From Plutella xylostella (taxonomy: Eukaryota > Arthropoda > Insecta > Lepidoptera > Plutellidae): 64,000 nucleotides of DNA. Under the pieces are notes generated by a model. The model worked only from the letters and a program-made list of their open reading frames with translations, did not search any database and had not been told where the DNA came from. The first letter of the stretch is position 1. Each line of letters begins with the position of its first letter. The stretch spans positions 9,054,501-9,118,500 of the forward strand of contig NC_063999.1 in NCBI RefSeq assembly GCF_932276165.1, read 5' to 3'. A program made the position numbers and the translations under genes. Shown in pieces: positions 1-12,600 of this stretch.

Positions 1-738
1 ATAGGAATTTATAAAATCATGCAATATTGACTCAATGAATGCCTTATTAGGAATAAAGACAATATCAGATGAAAATTATAATTAAGATGTCTCGGAAAAT
101 ATATTTATTTTATATTCAATATTGAATCAATCGGTTTATGTAGAATTATAGATATATCTTAGCTTCATTACTATGTTGATAGAATAAGAAGTGTCTCATA
201 GAATTTAAGCATCTATTATAAATAATGATCAATTATATTTTTACATACAATGGAGCACAGTAAAATACTGTTTTATGTCAAAGAAATAATGTTTCTTTTT
301 ACCCGACTGCCGAAGGAGGAGGGTAATGTTTTTATTTTAATGAATGATGTATGTACAAAATACCCGTCCAGGATAATTATGTTAAAGAGCTCAGAATCTC
401 ATATTTATGTGTACTTGATGACCTGTAAGCAAGTTACTTAAGTAGAGTCCGTCCAAAATTACCAATGACTGATAATGATTTTTTACATTTTGTATTATTA
501 TTATGTATTTGTGTGTATTATCGTCAATAAGTTGTTATTTTGTTAACAGCTTTGTGAATGCGTAATTAGTAGAAGAGTGACATCCATTAATCTCTTCATA
601 GATTTATTTCTGAATAAAAGCCCTCAATATAATTTGGTGTTTTTCTTAGTAATTTAGACTTCATTATTCCTGCCCATCTAGCCCATGGCTCAAAGTTAAG
701 TTCTACACCTTGTGGATTTTTAAAACATACATATGAAT
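1..738. other. AT-rich intergenic stretch, no gene seen
   Basis: Only short, AT-rich open frames without recognisable motifs occur here. No splice-consistent exon or repeat boundary was identified. Confidence 0.5.
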
Positions 739-873
739 GACGGTCGAATGGCGTAGTGGTTAGTGGCCCTGACTGCTATGCCGACGGTCCCGGGTTCGAA
801 TCCCGGCTGGGGCAGATATTTGTTTAAATACAGATATTTGTACTCGGGTCTTGGGTGTTGATATTTATATTTA
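739..873 (+). repeat. tRNA-headed SINE, 5' half
   Basis: The head has RNA polymerase III-like boxes: an A-box region (GGCGTAGTGGTTAGTGGCCC) and a B box (GGTTCGAATCC). A non-tRNA body follows. The same family occurs at 53941-54203 and 63728-63985, with a head-only fragment at 57484-57528. This copy is split: its 3' half resumes at about 1868 after an inserted repeat. Confidence 0.8.
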
Positions 874-1867
874 ACTAGCTGTTCCCGCGCGCTTCGCTTC
901 GCCTTAAAAAGTTTTCCCGTGGGAATTCCGGGATAAAAAGTAGCCTATGTTCATTCCCAGGGTCTAGACCAGGGGTCGGCAAGTAGTTTTAAGTAGAGTC
1001 CGGATATTGGTCGAAAATTTTTAAAAGGTCCAGAAAAAAAACAACTTATAATAATTAAGTAAGTACCTACAGCTATTTATTAATAAAATTAGTGAGAAAA
1101 ATTGCATTGGTGGTCTTGAGCCAGGTTTTTATAATTTGGTTCTCGTGAAGAACAGCTAATTCGAAGAGTGTCTTCTAAGTGAGCGTCTGTTAATTTCAAA
1201 CGATATTTGTTTTTTCGAAAAATTCTGAAAATTTTGAAAAAGATGATTGCAGATTGATTATTTCCATTTCATGTGACGCCTTTGGAAATAACTTGGCAGC
1301 AAGGACTTTTGCTTGGCAGCCACATCTGTCCATTCAGCTGCTGCTTCAACTTCATAGGGTGACTTAAGAAACAGAGATAGCTTGCCCATCTCTGCAAAGT
1401 CTTGGCACCTTGTGGCGTATTCGTTGCTAAGATCGGATTTTTTTTGTAAACACACACAGAGTTCTCCTTATTATAATTATTATGGTCGTCAGAGAAGCTA
1501 TAAGTACCTACCTATGAACAGAGCGCGCGCGGCGACTCGACGGCGCGCGCGCGCAGGCGGCGCGATGTTTTTGATCGATATCAATGTTGTAAAACAGATT
1601 AATTAGATTAGGTAGGTGCTAAGTTAGATTGGTTCAAAATATGACGTATTTATTTGTACTTGACAAGCATACATTACAATATTTGGCGGTCCGAGGTTCA
1701 ACTTTTCGCGGTCCGCAAATGGACCGCGGTCCGCCTGTTGCCGACCGTTGGTCTAGACCGTATGTGTACCAAATTTCATTCAAATCCGTTCAGTAGTTTT
1801 GGCGTGAAAGAGTAACAGACAGACAGACAGACACAGTTACTTTCGCATTTATAATATTAGTTAGGAT
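874..1867 (+). mobile_element. RTE-like interspersed repeat inserted in the SINE and itself split by a hAT element
   Basis: The outer parts (874-961 and 1759-1867) match 57733-57938 almost base for base, from the start ACTAGCTGTTCCCGCG to the end near TTAGTTAGGAT. They include a run of CAGA repeats. An inverted relative sits at 61005-61190. The type is very common in Lepidoptera and resembles RTE LINE 3' tails; the family assignment is inference. The middle is the hAT insertion at 970-1750. Confidence 0.65.
970..1750. mobile_element. Non-autonomous hAT-type transposon, 781 bp, with 8-bp target duplication
   Basis: It starts CAGGGGTCGGCAA and ends TTGCCGACCGTTG, imperfect inverted ends of hAT type. 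It is flanked by the perfect 8-bp direct repeat GTCTAGAC (962-969 and 1751-1758). On the minus strand, 1258-1455 holds a short open frame reminiscent of hAT/GTF2IRD2-like transposase, so this is a decayed internal deletion derivative. A second copy lies at 50750-51902. Confidence 0.85.
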
Positions 1868-1980
1868 ATGTATCTATCTATGTATTTGTGTAGATATATC
1901 AGCTGTCCGATACCCATAACACAGGCTCTGCCTAGCTTGGGGTCGGATGGCCGTGTGTGAGATGTCCCCACATATTATAT
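1868..1980 (+). repeat. tRNA-headed SINE, 3' half
   Basis: This continues the SINE begun at 739. The TATCTATCTATG run, the CAGCTGTCCGA segment and the GTGTGAGATGTCCCCACATAT tail match the uninterrupted copies at 53941 and 63728. Confidence 0.8.
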
Positions 1981-2521
1981 TATTATTATATGATATACAA
2001 CATACAAATGCTTTTTATTGAACATGCAACAAAACCTGAACAGTGATTAAAATATGGTAAGAAACTTAAAGAACACATGAAAACATTACAACCTAAAAAA
2101 CTAAAGGATGGCCCTCACTGCATGTTTTGGAGTCTATTAACTGTAACTTCTAACTATTTATTTTTTATATGATATTTATTAGAAAGTCATACAAGAGCAT
2201 CATCCATCTCATTAACTATGGTTACATGGACGATTTGTTAGCAAGTAGCTATTAAGGTTGTGAATAAAAATAATGTTTCCATATGTGCTAAAATTTATTG
2301 ATACTTATCAACTATTTTGCCTATACACATAATAATTATGTAGAAGGTTTTACACAATGAAAGAACAAAATGTTGGTTGCATATGTGCATTTCATATTAT
2401 GTCAATTAATATTATTAGCAACTTCCAACAAATATGAAACAACCAATAGTAACTTTGGATGATATGAAATAAATATATTACAACAAAATACAATTGACCT
2501 AAGACTACAATTAGAGAACTC

Positions 2522-3202
2522 CTATTGCCTCTTCTTAATTTGCTTTGTTGACTTAGAAGCTGCGGCCTTGCTCGGGGCTCCATTGAACAAGGATGTGATC
2601 ATTTCTGACATCTCTGGTAACTCTGCCATTTTGGTCATATTGCTTATTTGCTTCAGTTCTTCCTTGGTCTCGGGGTCGTTCATCATCTTGGGCAGCACCA
2701 TGATTAGCAGCAGAGGCAGTACCATCATGATGACCATGGGGTTGAACAGGAAGTCCGTCATCCTCCACTGTTCCCTCATCTGGAAATACCTGATCTTGGA
2801 CATGGCTTTCAAGTGCAGCGGGTAGGGCACCTGGATGACCTGCGAGGTCTGCACGTAGTTCACCTTCCTGGCGCGGTACTTGCCCTTGGAGTTGATCTCC
2901 ACGCGCACGGGGTCGTACATGAAGTCCGGATGTATAACCTCCACGACGTGCGAGCCCATCGGGACGTTGTGCACGACGAATGTGCCGTCATTTCTCACAA
3001 AACCAATGTATTCACCGCCGTTCACATGGATTTTAGTGTCCACTTGCCAGTTTGTGGTCTTCAGTTCTTCTGGTGGGAATACTTCTCCCTCTATGATGTA
3101 TCGTGCGCTCGGATTGCTTTCTTCAACAAAATTTGCGCCACAGAAGGTGGTGCTTAAGTAAGATATTAATACAACAGCACATATTGGTAATTTCGTCATC
3201 AT
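2522..3202 (-). CDS. EMC7: ER membrane protein complex subunit 7 (EMC7)
   Basis: This is an intronless 226-residue frame. EMC7 is a subunit of the ER membrane protein complex, which inserts tail-anchored and multi-pass membrane proteins. A signal peptide occupies residues 1-22 (hydrophobic core CAVVLISYL). A beta-sandwich domain of the carboxypeptidase-regulatory-like type follows (residues about 35-130: IEGEVFPPEE, NDGTFVVHNVPMGSH, KYRARKVNYVQ). A single transmembrane segment sits at about 150-172 (FNPMVIMMVLPLLLIMVLP), then an acidic/basic cytosolic tail ending KQIKKRQ. Length is close to the animal family (about 240). The start is the first ATG before the signal peptide. Likely poly(A) signals on the minus strand lie near 2013-2018. 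It is head-to-head with the DOK-like gene. Family identity is confident; the single-exon structure in this species is read directly. Confidence 0.93.
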   Translation of the reverse strand: MMTKLPICAVVLISYLSTTFCGANFVEESNPSARYIIEGEVFPPEELKTTNWQVDTKIHVNGGEYIGFVRNDGTFVVHNVPMGSHVVEVIHPDFMYDPVRVEINSKGKYRARKVNYVQTSQVIQVPYPLHLKAMSKIRYFQMREQWRMTDFLFNPMVIMMVLPLLLIMVLPKMMNDPETKEELKQISNMTKMAELPEMSEMITSLFNGAPSKAAASKSTKQIKKRQ

Positions 3203-3640
3203 TGCTTCTATGTTCTTAAATTTATTGAAATAATTTATAATTTACACAAAATCATCACAGTTTTGGTCAAAATCGATTTATCGATGACATTGACAGGTGA
3301 CAGATGACATTTTATCAGCTGCATGTCATGTGGGTTGCTTGAAAATTCACAAACGTTGTAACATAGTTTGAATGCAGACTTGTCTGTTTATGTTATTTAA
3401 ATTCAGCGTTGAATTAAATGCTTGTTCTAGTGTTGTTTAGCGGTAACAAGTTAAAACCGGTAAAATAACATATCGATATCTACGAAACAACCCTAAAGTT
3501 GTTGTCTATGTCATTTTTTTTGTAAACAAATCGTTGATTGATTGAATTCGTTTCTCGATACAAAATAAAATGCACCCTCGTGTTTATAAAAATTGTGTGA
3601 TGTGAATTTATTTAGACTGGCAGCGTTTTAGAATATAGCC
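3203..3640. promoter_or_regulatory. Divergent (bidirectional) promoter between EMC7 and the DOK-like gene
   Basis: Only 438 bp separate the two start codons. The interval holds a perfect palindromic TATCGATA at 3471-3478, the insect DRE core bound by DREF at housekeeping promoters. Near-matches (ATCGATTTATCGATG) lie at 3272-3286. A TGACAGATGACAT motif at 3297-3311 recurs in the TECPR2/SPP divergent promoter. No TATA box is evident. DREF binding is inferred from the motif. Confidence 0.6.
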
Positions 3641-6600
3641 ATGTCGGGTTATTTAGAGGTGAAGTACCCGTTCAAGTCGAGCCTCGGGCTGAATCCGTTC
3701 AAGGTGAGTTTAAAGAGAATGAGAAATCACAACAATGTGGGATGGGTGTTGAATGTTGATCAACATGTTGTGTTTGTCAGACATGGAAGAAGCAGTGGTG
3801 CATCCTGCGTCCGTCGGCGACGCTGGCGGGCGGCGGGTCGCTGGCGGTGTACTGCAGCGAGGCGGGCGCGGCGGCGGGCTGCGTGGGGCTCCCACCTGGC
3901 GGCGCGGTGCGGCGGGCGGCGTCTCGCTCGCGGGCGCACGCCTTCGCCGTGTTCGCGGCCGGCGACTGCCGCAAGCCGCGCGTGCTGCTGGCCGCCGCCT
4001 CCGCACAAGACGCGCAGCTCTGGATGGATAAGATCAAGGCTCTGCTCACTGGCAGCCTGCACGGTGCGTTCACTTCCTCCTCTATACAATCCTGGCCAGT
4101 TAACTTGGCACCTGGCTATGAAGAACCAGGGTCAAGCCGAGTACCCCCAAGCCCCCAATCTAGTAACATGACACTTGGCTCTTGCCGTCCTGGTGCCAAG
4201 TTAACTCGTCTTTGTAGTAACTATGAAGCTAGAGTTCTTCAAGCATTTACATTTCTGTCAACTGCCTCTCATTTGCATCCAAAACATCACCTGTATGCTC
4301 ATTATACTGATTGTTCATTGTTTTTGTTATCAACATGATTACCCTCATTTTTTGGTAATATATTCCGTGACAGGTAGTGAAGATCAAAGGTCAGATACAT
4401 TTTGTCAACAAAACAACATTTTATAATGACCTCATTAAAAACTAATTACATAACAATTCCACAATAATAGTGGTGGTGAAATAAATAATGTATTAAAATT
4501 CTTTCAATAATAAATAGTATTGTTTGTGTCCAAAAACTAGTATCTATTTACTTTTAATTATTTCAATCTACCCTCATTGAGGTGAATACCCTCCCAAAAT
4601 TGCTATCATCCTTGATGTGATGAGTCAAGCAGTGTCCAAGCAATCTTATAAGGATTGCTGGTTTTGCATAGGAAATTGAATGGTAATCATCAAATCTCAT
4701 TTAAAATTGTAATAGCTACATGTTTAGGGTTTTATGTGCCATTGTTCGCCAGTGTTCACTACAAGAGGCTGATGATAATTGAATGCATTTATATACAGTT
4801 ACTATTGAAATGGAAATGCTGTTGGGTTATTTTGAATACTAAGTGCAGTCAACCAATGAAGAGGAAAAGCAGTCTAAATAAATGTTACGATGCTAACTTT
4901 GTAAATGTTTAAACCTGGATTAACTAGTGTGACAGACCCACATGGCTGGTATTTCAAAGGTACATAATTCTGAAATATTTAACTTGCGAAATGACATGTA
5001 TTTTTTTTAATTCTCACTAAAGCAAAATAATGGTGACCTCAATTAAAGTAGGCCATGTTGATATAATGAGAAGTTAAACAAACAATCCCATGTGTTGACC
5101 CTCCTTTATCATTATTACTCAGAGAGTACAGAAGTAAAGCTTCAAGATTAAGAACATTTTCTTTTTGTTTTGGCAGACAACTGTACCCTACATTACCTAC
5201 ACTGTAAATTATGTCACTTGTACTATGCGTGACTAGCACAGCAAAAATTGCAAGAAAATACAGTGCACTTAGATCACTAATACTGTTTGACAAGTTAATT
5301 CAAATCACTTGTATGTTGTTTGACAGTCTCTGTACTCTATACCTCATAAACTGGGCGCATCTTAAGAAATAGGATTTGGTAAAAAAAATATATGTAAGTA
5401 CTTTTCATTCCTTACAAAAAATAAATGACTGTCTCAGTGAGATTTTTCACTACCTATGCACACAAGTGTAAGTATAAATGCATGAGCTTACATTCTGTGC
5501 TGTCTCTGTTTTGTGTATCAGATTATTGTTTATTATTCTGCTCTGATGTAATACTATTGTGTTGCTAAAAGCTGTGGTCTGCATCATCTACATTTTAGCA
5601 ACATTTTCAAAAGGTTCATGCATTTTGATCATCATTGTTATTGAATACAAAAACTAGAAAATTTGTTTTATTGCACAACAGTTTAAACTTCAATCGTGAT
5701 TACATGTATAAAAAGAGTAAATAGTGATAAAGTCCACTTAGGTATAGGTATGTTTATTTTGATTATGTCATGTTTTACATTATTGATTTTTCACCACCAT
5801 ATGTTATATAAAGGTTTTTATGAGGATGCATTCTAAAATTATGTCATTAATGCTTTTCATTTTATTAATAGAACGACACGATATCAAGGGTCCATGGGTT
5901 GGAAAGCCCTTCCATTAATGTATAAATAACTTAATTCCTGTGACACAAACACACTTTTATTTGGCATGCCCATCTGTAGACCATAATTCCTGATGATATC
6001 CAAGATAGCCCCAGGAACTTTGCATCATGTCGCGCTAAACCATTGTCACCTCATACCATCTGGCTGTTTGTTCAGCGAGGGAATCTCCACCCCTCCATAT
6101 CACGCTTCAATCATTCATTTCCAGGCACAGAATCATTACTGAAAGACTCATACCCTGTAACCGTGGTATCGACCGACTGGTCTGTGAGGTGCGGGCTGGC
6201 GGGCGCTGACGGAACCCTGGCTCTGTCTGCGCAGGGACTCACCATCATGGTGGAGCACAAGGAGGGTACCTTCGTGCAATGGCGGCACATCAGTGACGTC
6301 ACCGTCGATAACCGTTCTTGCGAGATGACCATAGATAGGTTTGTGTTTTTCGTTTCTTGTGTGGTTTGGTTTTGGGCGCTTGGGTTTTGGTTGGGAAAAT
6401 GTATATAGATAGCAGAGTAGGTACATAGCCTAAACAATGGGCGGAAAAGTATAGGAATATAAAAGCCCCATTTAATTTTTGATCCCTGGGTTTTACACAG
6501 GATAAATTGCGGATCTAATTACAAGTCCAGTGTATTTGTTTAGGTATTGTTTTATTTTTAGTTATGCAAGGTAAGATTGTTTGATACAAAATAAACAAAA

Positions 6601-9600
6601 TGTATTTTTTTCTACTCAGCAAAAGATAATTGGACCATAAAATCACGTAATGCTGTTTCGTGATTAGTGATTACAAATTACATAATAACTAATGCACAAT
6701 ATGCACATATCCCTATCTATCTATTAATAACATTCGCTTTAAGCGAAAATCATCATCAAGCCAAAAGCAAGGTAAAGCAAAAAGTTACATTATAGTAATA
6801 AATTATTTCTCAAACATTGTAGGTAAATACTTTTTGTTTAATTTTTTTTCCCACGGTTAAAGCACATGTTTATGCATTTTTACCGACCACACACTTAGAT
6901 TTCAATAATAAGTTTCTACATAACATCATTAGCTAGTAATGAATAGCGTCACAAAACATTTCGATCGAAAACAGGCTATTAACTAATGATTTCCCTATTT
7001 ACATTTATTTAATTAATATTTTACCTCCAGCATTTAGTATTATTTTGACATTCAAGTGGTGAAGTCCTGTGCAGTGTTGGTGAACAGTTATTAAATTATT
7101 TAAATTAGTGAAGTGTTAGTAAATATTATAAACTATGGTGATTTGTGTAAGCACGTGGATGAATAACTGTGTTGGTGTGAGCAAGTGAGGGATACATACT
7201 ATACTAGCATTTATTGTAATAATTTATTCAATCAGCTAACTTCAGTTTTTATTTTATTATGGGTAAACGGTATAAATAATAATGTGATCTCTTAATTTTC
7301 TTAGTAAAACAAAATCTCTTTTAAACAGAGCCTGCTAATATTATACTTAAACGGTCTGTTAAAAAGTTTGTTACTCTTTCACGAAATAACGTATGGTATT
7401 TAGGGAGCTAGATTCACATACATATAGATTGCTTTTTATCTAAGTCGAGCTGAATACCTTTTTCTATATCAGTTTGTTATGTATTTATTCACTTTGTTGT
7501 ACCTAATGATATTTTGGTAGCATCAAGCTGAGCTAGAAGATCTCGTTTCGGCAGCGGGAAGCAACACACTTGCTTATTTCTCATATTTCATTATAATAAT
7601 GTTAAACTTTTTATTACTAATTTGTTTTAAACTTATTTTTAAGTTGTTTCTGTGTGTGTAAAGTAAATATATCCTTCCACCCCCAGCGGCTGCCCCCACG
7701 GACGCGGCGCCCTGTGCGTTCGCTCCTCCCGTGCCGCCGAGCTGGGCTCCACGCTGGCGCACACGGTGCGAGCCCCCCGCGCCCCCCGCCCCCTGGCCCG
7801 GGCAAGGCCTGTCAGTCGCAGTGACGGGGACCTGAGGAGCGGGGCGGATGATGAGAGTGGTAAGGAAACCCAGGTCCAATTCCGCAGAAGCCGCTCAGCT
7901 CGGAAGTGTACCTTTAGGGTTTATTAAACATTGTTGTAAGTGCCACCAACAATCGCAATAGGAATTACCATAATCATATTTTTTAAATTAATTTTCTTGT
8001 GGGGCGCATGTAAGGAGTCTCGCCGAGCCGTTGTGTAGTACAGTGAGTGACAAAAGATGAGCTATATTGACAAACCCTAGTTAAAATTAACCCAAAACGC
8101 TAAACCACCAGTTGCAGTATTTAAAAGTTTATGCCATTGTCGTAAGGTCCTAATCCTTAGCCAACAAAACATTTTAATACGACATCTTTAATTACGATAG
8201 TTACTTCTAACATCACCTATAGCCGTAGAAACATGTTGTATGTTGTGTCATGTTGTTGTGTGTTGTTACATGTTGTTTGTCCCCCGCAGGCGACGTGAGA
8301 CGAAGCAGCTGGTACAGCGGGCCCTCGGACGTGTCGCTCGACGACACCGACCTCGTCATCGCCAAGGTACTTCACTGTTGTATATTGTACTGTACCTACC
8401 TTCATTAGTAGATAAGCTATACACGTTTTAATTATTTATTTATTTATTTTATTTTGGGAAAACTTACAGCACAATTTTATGATATAACAAAAGAATGAGT
8501 AATAAAAGGCCTTTTACAAGTTTCCACTGATAGAAATAACTTCATAATTAATATTGACGCTAATACAAAGTAGCAAACTAACGTTTGTATGTAATGTATG
8601 AATTAATGAATAGTCCCTCGAATTGGAACAAATCGGCACACATATCATGATTACTGAACACATGCCTTGGTTACCCAAAGCTCACTAGCCCCGCCAATTG
8701 AAAAAAAAACACAATTTCCGTTTGAAAGCGTAAGGGTGCTTACATAGAGAATCGGGTTCCCTGTATCTACCTGTACCGGTAACCTGATTATGCGAAAGCG
8801 CTCACTGAGCATTTCCCGGATTTTTAAATGCCATGAGCGCTTTCGCATAATCAGGTTACCGGTACAGTTAGATGTAAGCACCCTAAAACTCCCACGTTTC
8901 ACGCCGTCTACATGCTAATTAAAATTTTTAACACCTACCTCCCAATACCCAGTATCTAGAATGTCGAAGCTGAGGTCGCTTCATAATGTTGTTGTTACCA
9001 GGAGTGCAGCCGGCCGGCCACGCTGTCCCGCGCGCCGCGCCGCGCCCTGCTGCCGGCTCGAGACCACACCTCTGCGGGCAGTCTGGCCTCCTGGTACGTA
9101 CACTAATAAATGTAATAAATAAATGTTTCTTTCTTTCTTACACTGGCAGCTTGGGACACGGCACTTGAGGAGGAAAAAGCGATTCTGAATGCACCAAATT
9201 TAAAAACTCCTATTTCAAAATTCAATCATTAAATCCATTTTTGCGAAGATGCTTTGAATAATTCAGAGGGCCTATCACGAACGTATGAGGCAATTTGCTG
9301 GCGTTGTACGATACTACACAAACATAAGGAGAAAAAACAGCGCCAACGTAGTCACTTTTGGAACTAACATATTTCACCTTACATTTGACAGTGACAGGTG
9401 ACGTTACGCAACGTTAACGGAGGTTCGAAAATCTTGTAATCACTCTCACATAATCACTGCACAGATTCATCCTTCGTTCAATGTAACATTTGATAATAAT
9501 TATTTGTTGATTGTCAAGATTATGGGTCTACCATTTAACAGAGGCTCGTTCACTGAGGAGGAGAAATAGCGAAAGAAACTACTCGAGCATTTTTTCATAA

Positions 9601-12600
9601 TTTTCATAATCATTCTAATTAAAACACCAACGCTGATGCCCTGTCAACCTTGAACGTATGCTTTGACAGTATACGGATAGAAAGAGACAGATATTTAATA
9701 CCAACATTATTTAGCTCAATAATAAAATCATTGAAAAATATGTCCAAATCCTAAATTAATGTCATTATTATAATTTTTTCCTCTCCCAGCATGTCGGACC
9801 GGCGCTCGCTGCTGTCCGTGGCGTCGGGCGTGTACGAGGAGATCCCCGACGCTCCTGCAGACCAGCTGGACGGCGAGGCCATACCGGAGCGCGTGCTTAG
9901 AGATATAGGTAAGTACTGTTTACTTTGCTTCGTGGGTTGTCGTTGAGATGAGTTCGACAGCTTTAGCTTAGTGATATCTGACCGTAAGAGACATTGGTAG
10001 GTACTGTTTTATTTTAGACTGACCTAGTTGTTGGATACTGATATATATAGACAGGTCTTAGTTGTTAGACTCTTTATTGTCGAATGAATAAGCGCCGCCT
10101 CCTACCCACACATGCTCGTCTTACACAATCATAGACATACCCTATAGTGTACATACACTACAATCCTCTTCACATAAATATTACTTACATATCTTATTAA
10201 TTTAAGTCTATACTAACACACATGATTATTTACTGTGCCCTAACTTGACAGAAGACAATACAAATAATTTAGGTATACTATAAGTATTAATTAACGTTAA
10301 CATGTAGACGAAAAAGCTCCCATGGGCGCTTAGTAGTTACAGCTATGGTTATTTGTATTTTGGATTCAAGTTCCTCGTGACCCGGGGCGGTCTCGGGGCA
10401 TTGGACGGTGACTGTGGCAGGCTCACCGGTGGCGGTGGCGGTTGTTCCGTGGGCTCGGGCGGTGCGGCTGACTCTGATGACATCTGATGATTGTCTGGTG
10501 CGAGGTCGCTCGTGCCCGCGCTGTCGCCTGCGTCATGAGCCCGCGACTGCGCTGGCGAGTCCGCCTGCTCCGGCGCGCAAGACGGTAGTGGACCTGCTAA
10601 AGAAACCCTAGACCTCTGCCTTAATTGGTCAACGTGCCTATGTGTCAGTGTACCATCAGGGTTTCGAATATTATAATCCGTCGCGCCTAACCGTTCTGAT
10701 ACCTCACCTGCAGTCCATTTATCACCTTTTTGGTATAGTCTATACCACACCGGATCTCCTGGTCTCATAACCCGCTTCTCTCCCCCCTTATTCTCACTTT
10801 GCTTCACCTGAGCATGAACAATTTTATTTTCCCTATCTGGTTTTAACACATCTAGTTTAGTACGTAACGAGTGCCCCATCAGCAATTGCGCCGGACTATC
10901 ACCAGTTGTACAGTGCTCGGTATTTCTATAATGTAATAAGAATTTATTCAAGGCTGTTGCGATATCTACGCTTTCCGATTTAGCTTTCTTAATTACCTTT
11001 TTGAGTGTTCTTACTGCATTTTCTGCGGCACCGTTTGAGGCTGGGTGATACGGAGCGGAAAACATATGTTTTATGCCGTTAGATTGAGTGAACTGACTAA
11101 ATTGACTACTGGTAAAGGGGGGGCCATTGTCACTTACCAATGTTTTTGGCAAACCGAACCTTCCAAATACTTCATTTAATCTATCTATTGTGTGAGCTGC
11201 ACCGGTGCTCGGAACTTGGAAAACCTCGAGCCACTTTGATGTGGCATCTACTAGCACTAAGTATAGTTTATTATCTATGGGTCCCATAAAATCTAAGTGT
11301 AGTCTAGTCCATGGGCGCGGGCACCACGGCCACGGGCAGGGCTGGTGCGCGCGCGGCGCGTCGCTGGCGGCGGCGCACGCGGCGCACGCGCGGCACGCCG
11401 CCTCCACGGCCTCGTCCACCCCGGGCCACCAGACGTAGCTGCGCGCTATGCACTTAGTCTTAACAATGCCCATATGAGGTTCGTGTAGCTCGCTAAGCAC
11501 CTTTGCCTGACAACTCTCGGGAATTACCACCCGATGTCCCCACATTACACAGCCCAACTCTAAATACAATTCATTTTTACGGTTGAAATAAGGTTTTAAG
11601 TTTTTCATATCTACATCCTTTGGCCAACCATCGCGAATGTAACTAACAACTCTGCCTAAAATATGGTCTTTAGCAGTTTCTTTTTTAATGTGAGCTGAAT
11701 CTATCAACGAGGTGTCCTGCACGAAGTGCAGATAGGTTTGCTCTGGAATTCTATGATATCCAGAGTCCCTACTTTTTATAGGTAACCGAGAGAAGCTATC
11801 AGCTACATTATCCTTGGTGTTTACATATTCTATGTCATATGTGTACGCCGATACGATAACCGCCCACCTTTGCAACCTACTGGCGGCCATGGCCGGGACA
11901 CCTGCTTTGGGGCCGAAAATAGTAACCAATGGTTTATGGTCGGTTCGCAGAGTAAACTTCCTACCATACAGATACTGGTGAAATTTTTTTAAGCAAAAGA
12001 TAATAGCTAGGGCCTCCCTATGTATTTGTGCGTAGTTTTTCTCGGCGTCATTGAGTGTCCTAGACACGTAGGCGACGGGGCGCTCCCCGCGCGGCCCGCG
12101 CTGCGTCAGCACGCCCCCCACCCCCTGCGCACTCGCATCGCAACTCAGTATCAACGGCTTGCTCTCGTCGTAATGCGCAAGAACTTCCGAGCTAGACAAA
12201 ATTCGTTTCACTTCATTGAAAGCGCGTGCACAAGTGTCACTCCAAACCCAACTTACATTCTTTTTTAGCAACTCGTAAAGTGGAAATATACTGCTCATAT
12301 TTTTAACGAACCTACCATAGAAGTTCACTAAACCTAGAAACGATCGCAACTGAGTTACGGTTTGTGGCTGAGCCATTTCAGACATCGCTTTAATTTTATC
12401 TGGGTCAGTTTTCACGCCATCCTTACAAATAATATAGCCTAAATATTTAATCTCGTCCACAAAAAATTCACATTTATTTCTTTTTAGTTTAAGTCCATTT
12501 TCGCATAACCTACTCATGACCATTTCTAACGATTGTAAATGCTCCGTTATATTCCTACCGCCTATGATGACGTCATCTATGAATATTCCTACAAATGGTA

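Noticed and set aside
739..815. Possible tRNA gene
   Set aside because: Boxes A and B are present but the sequence recurs with a common body and tail at 53941 and 63728, so it is a SINE head; the cloverleaf was not convincing.
3710..4338. Long frames overlapping DOK exon 2 in other frames
   Set aside because: Shadows of a GC-rich exon; only one frame gives a PH domain and splices in phase.
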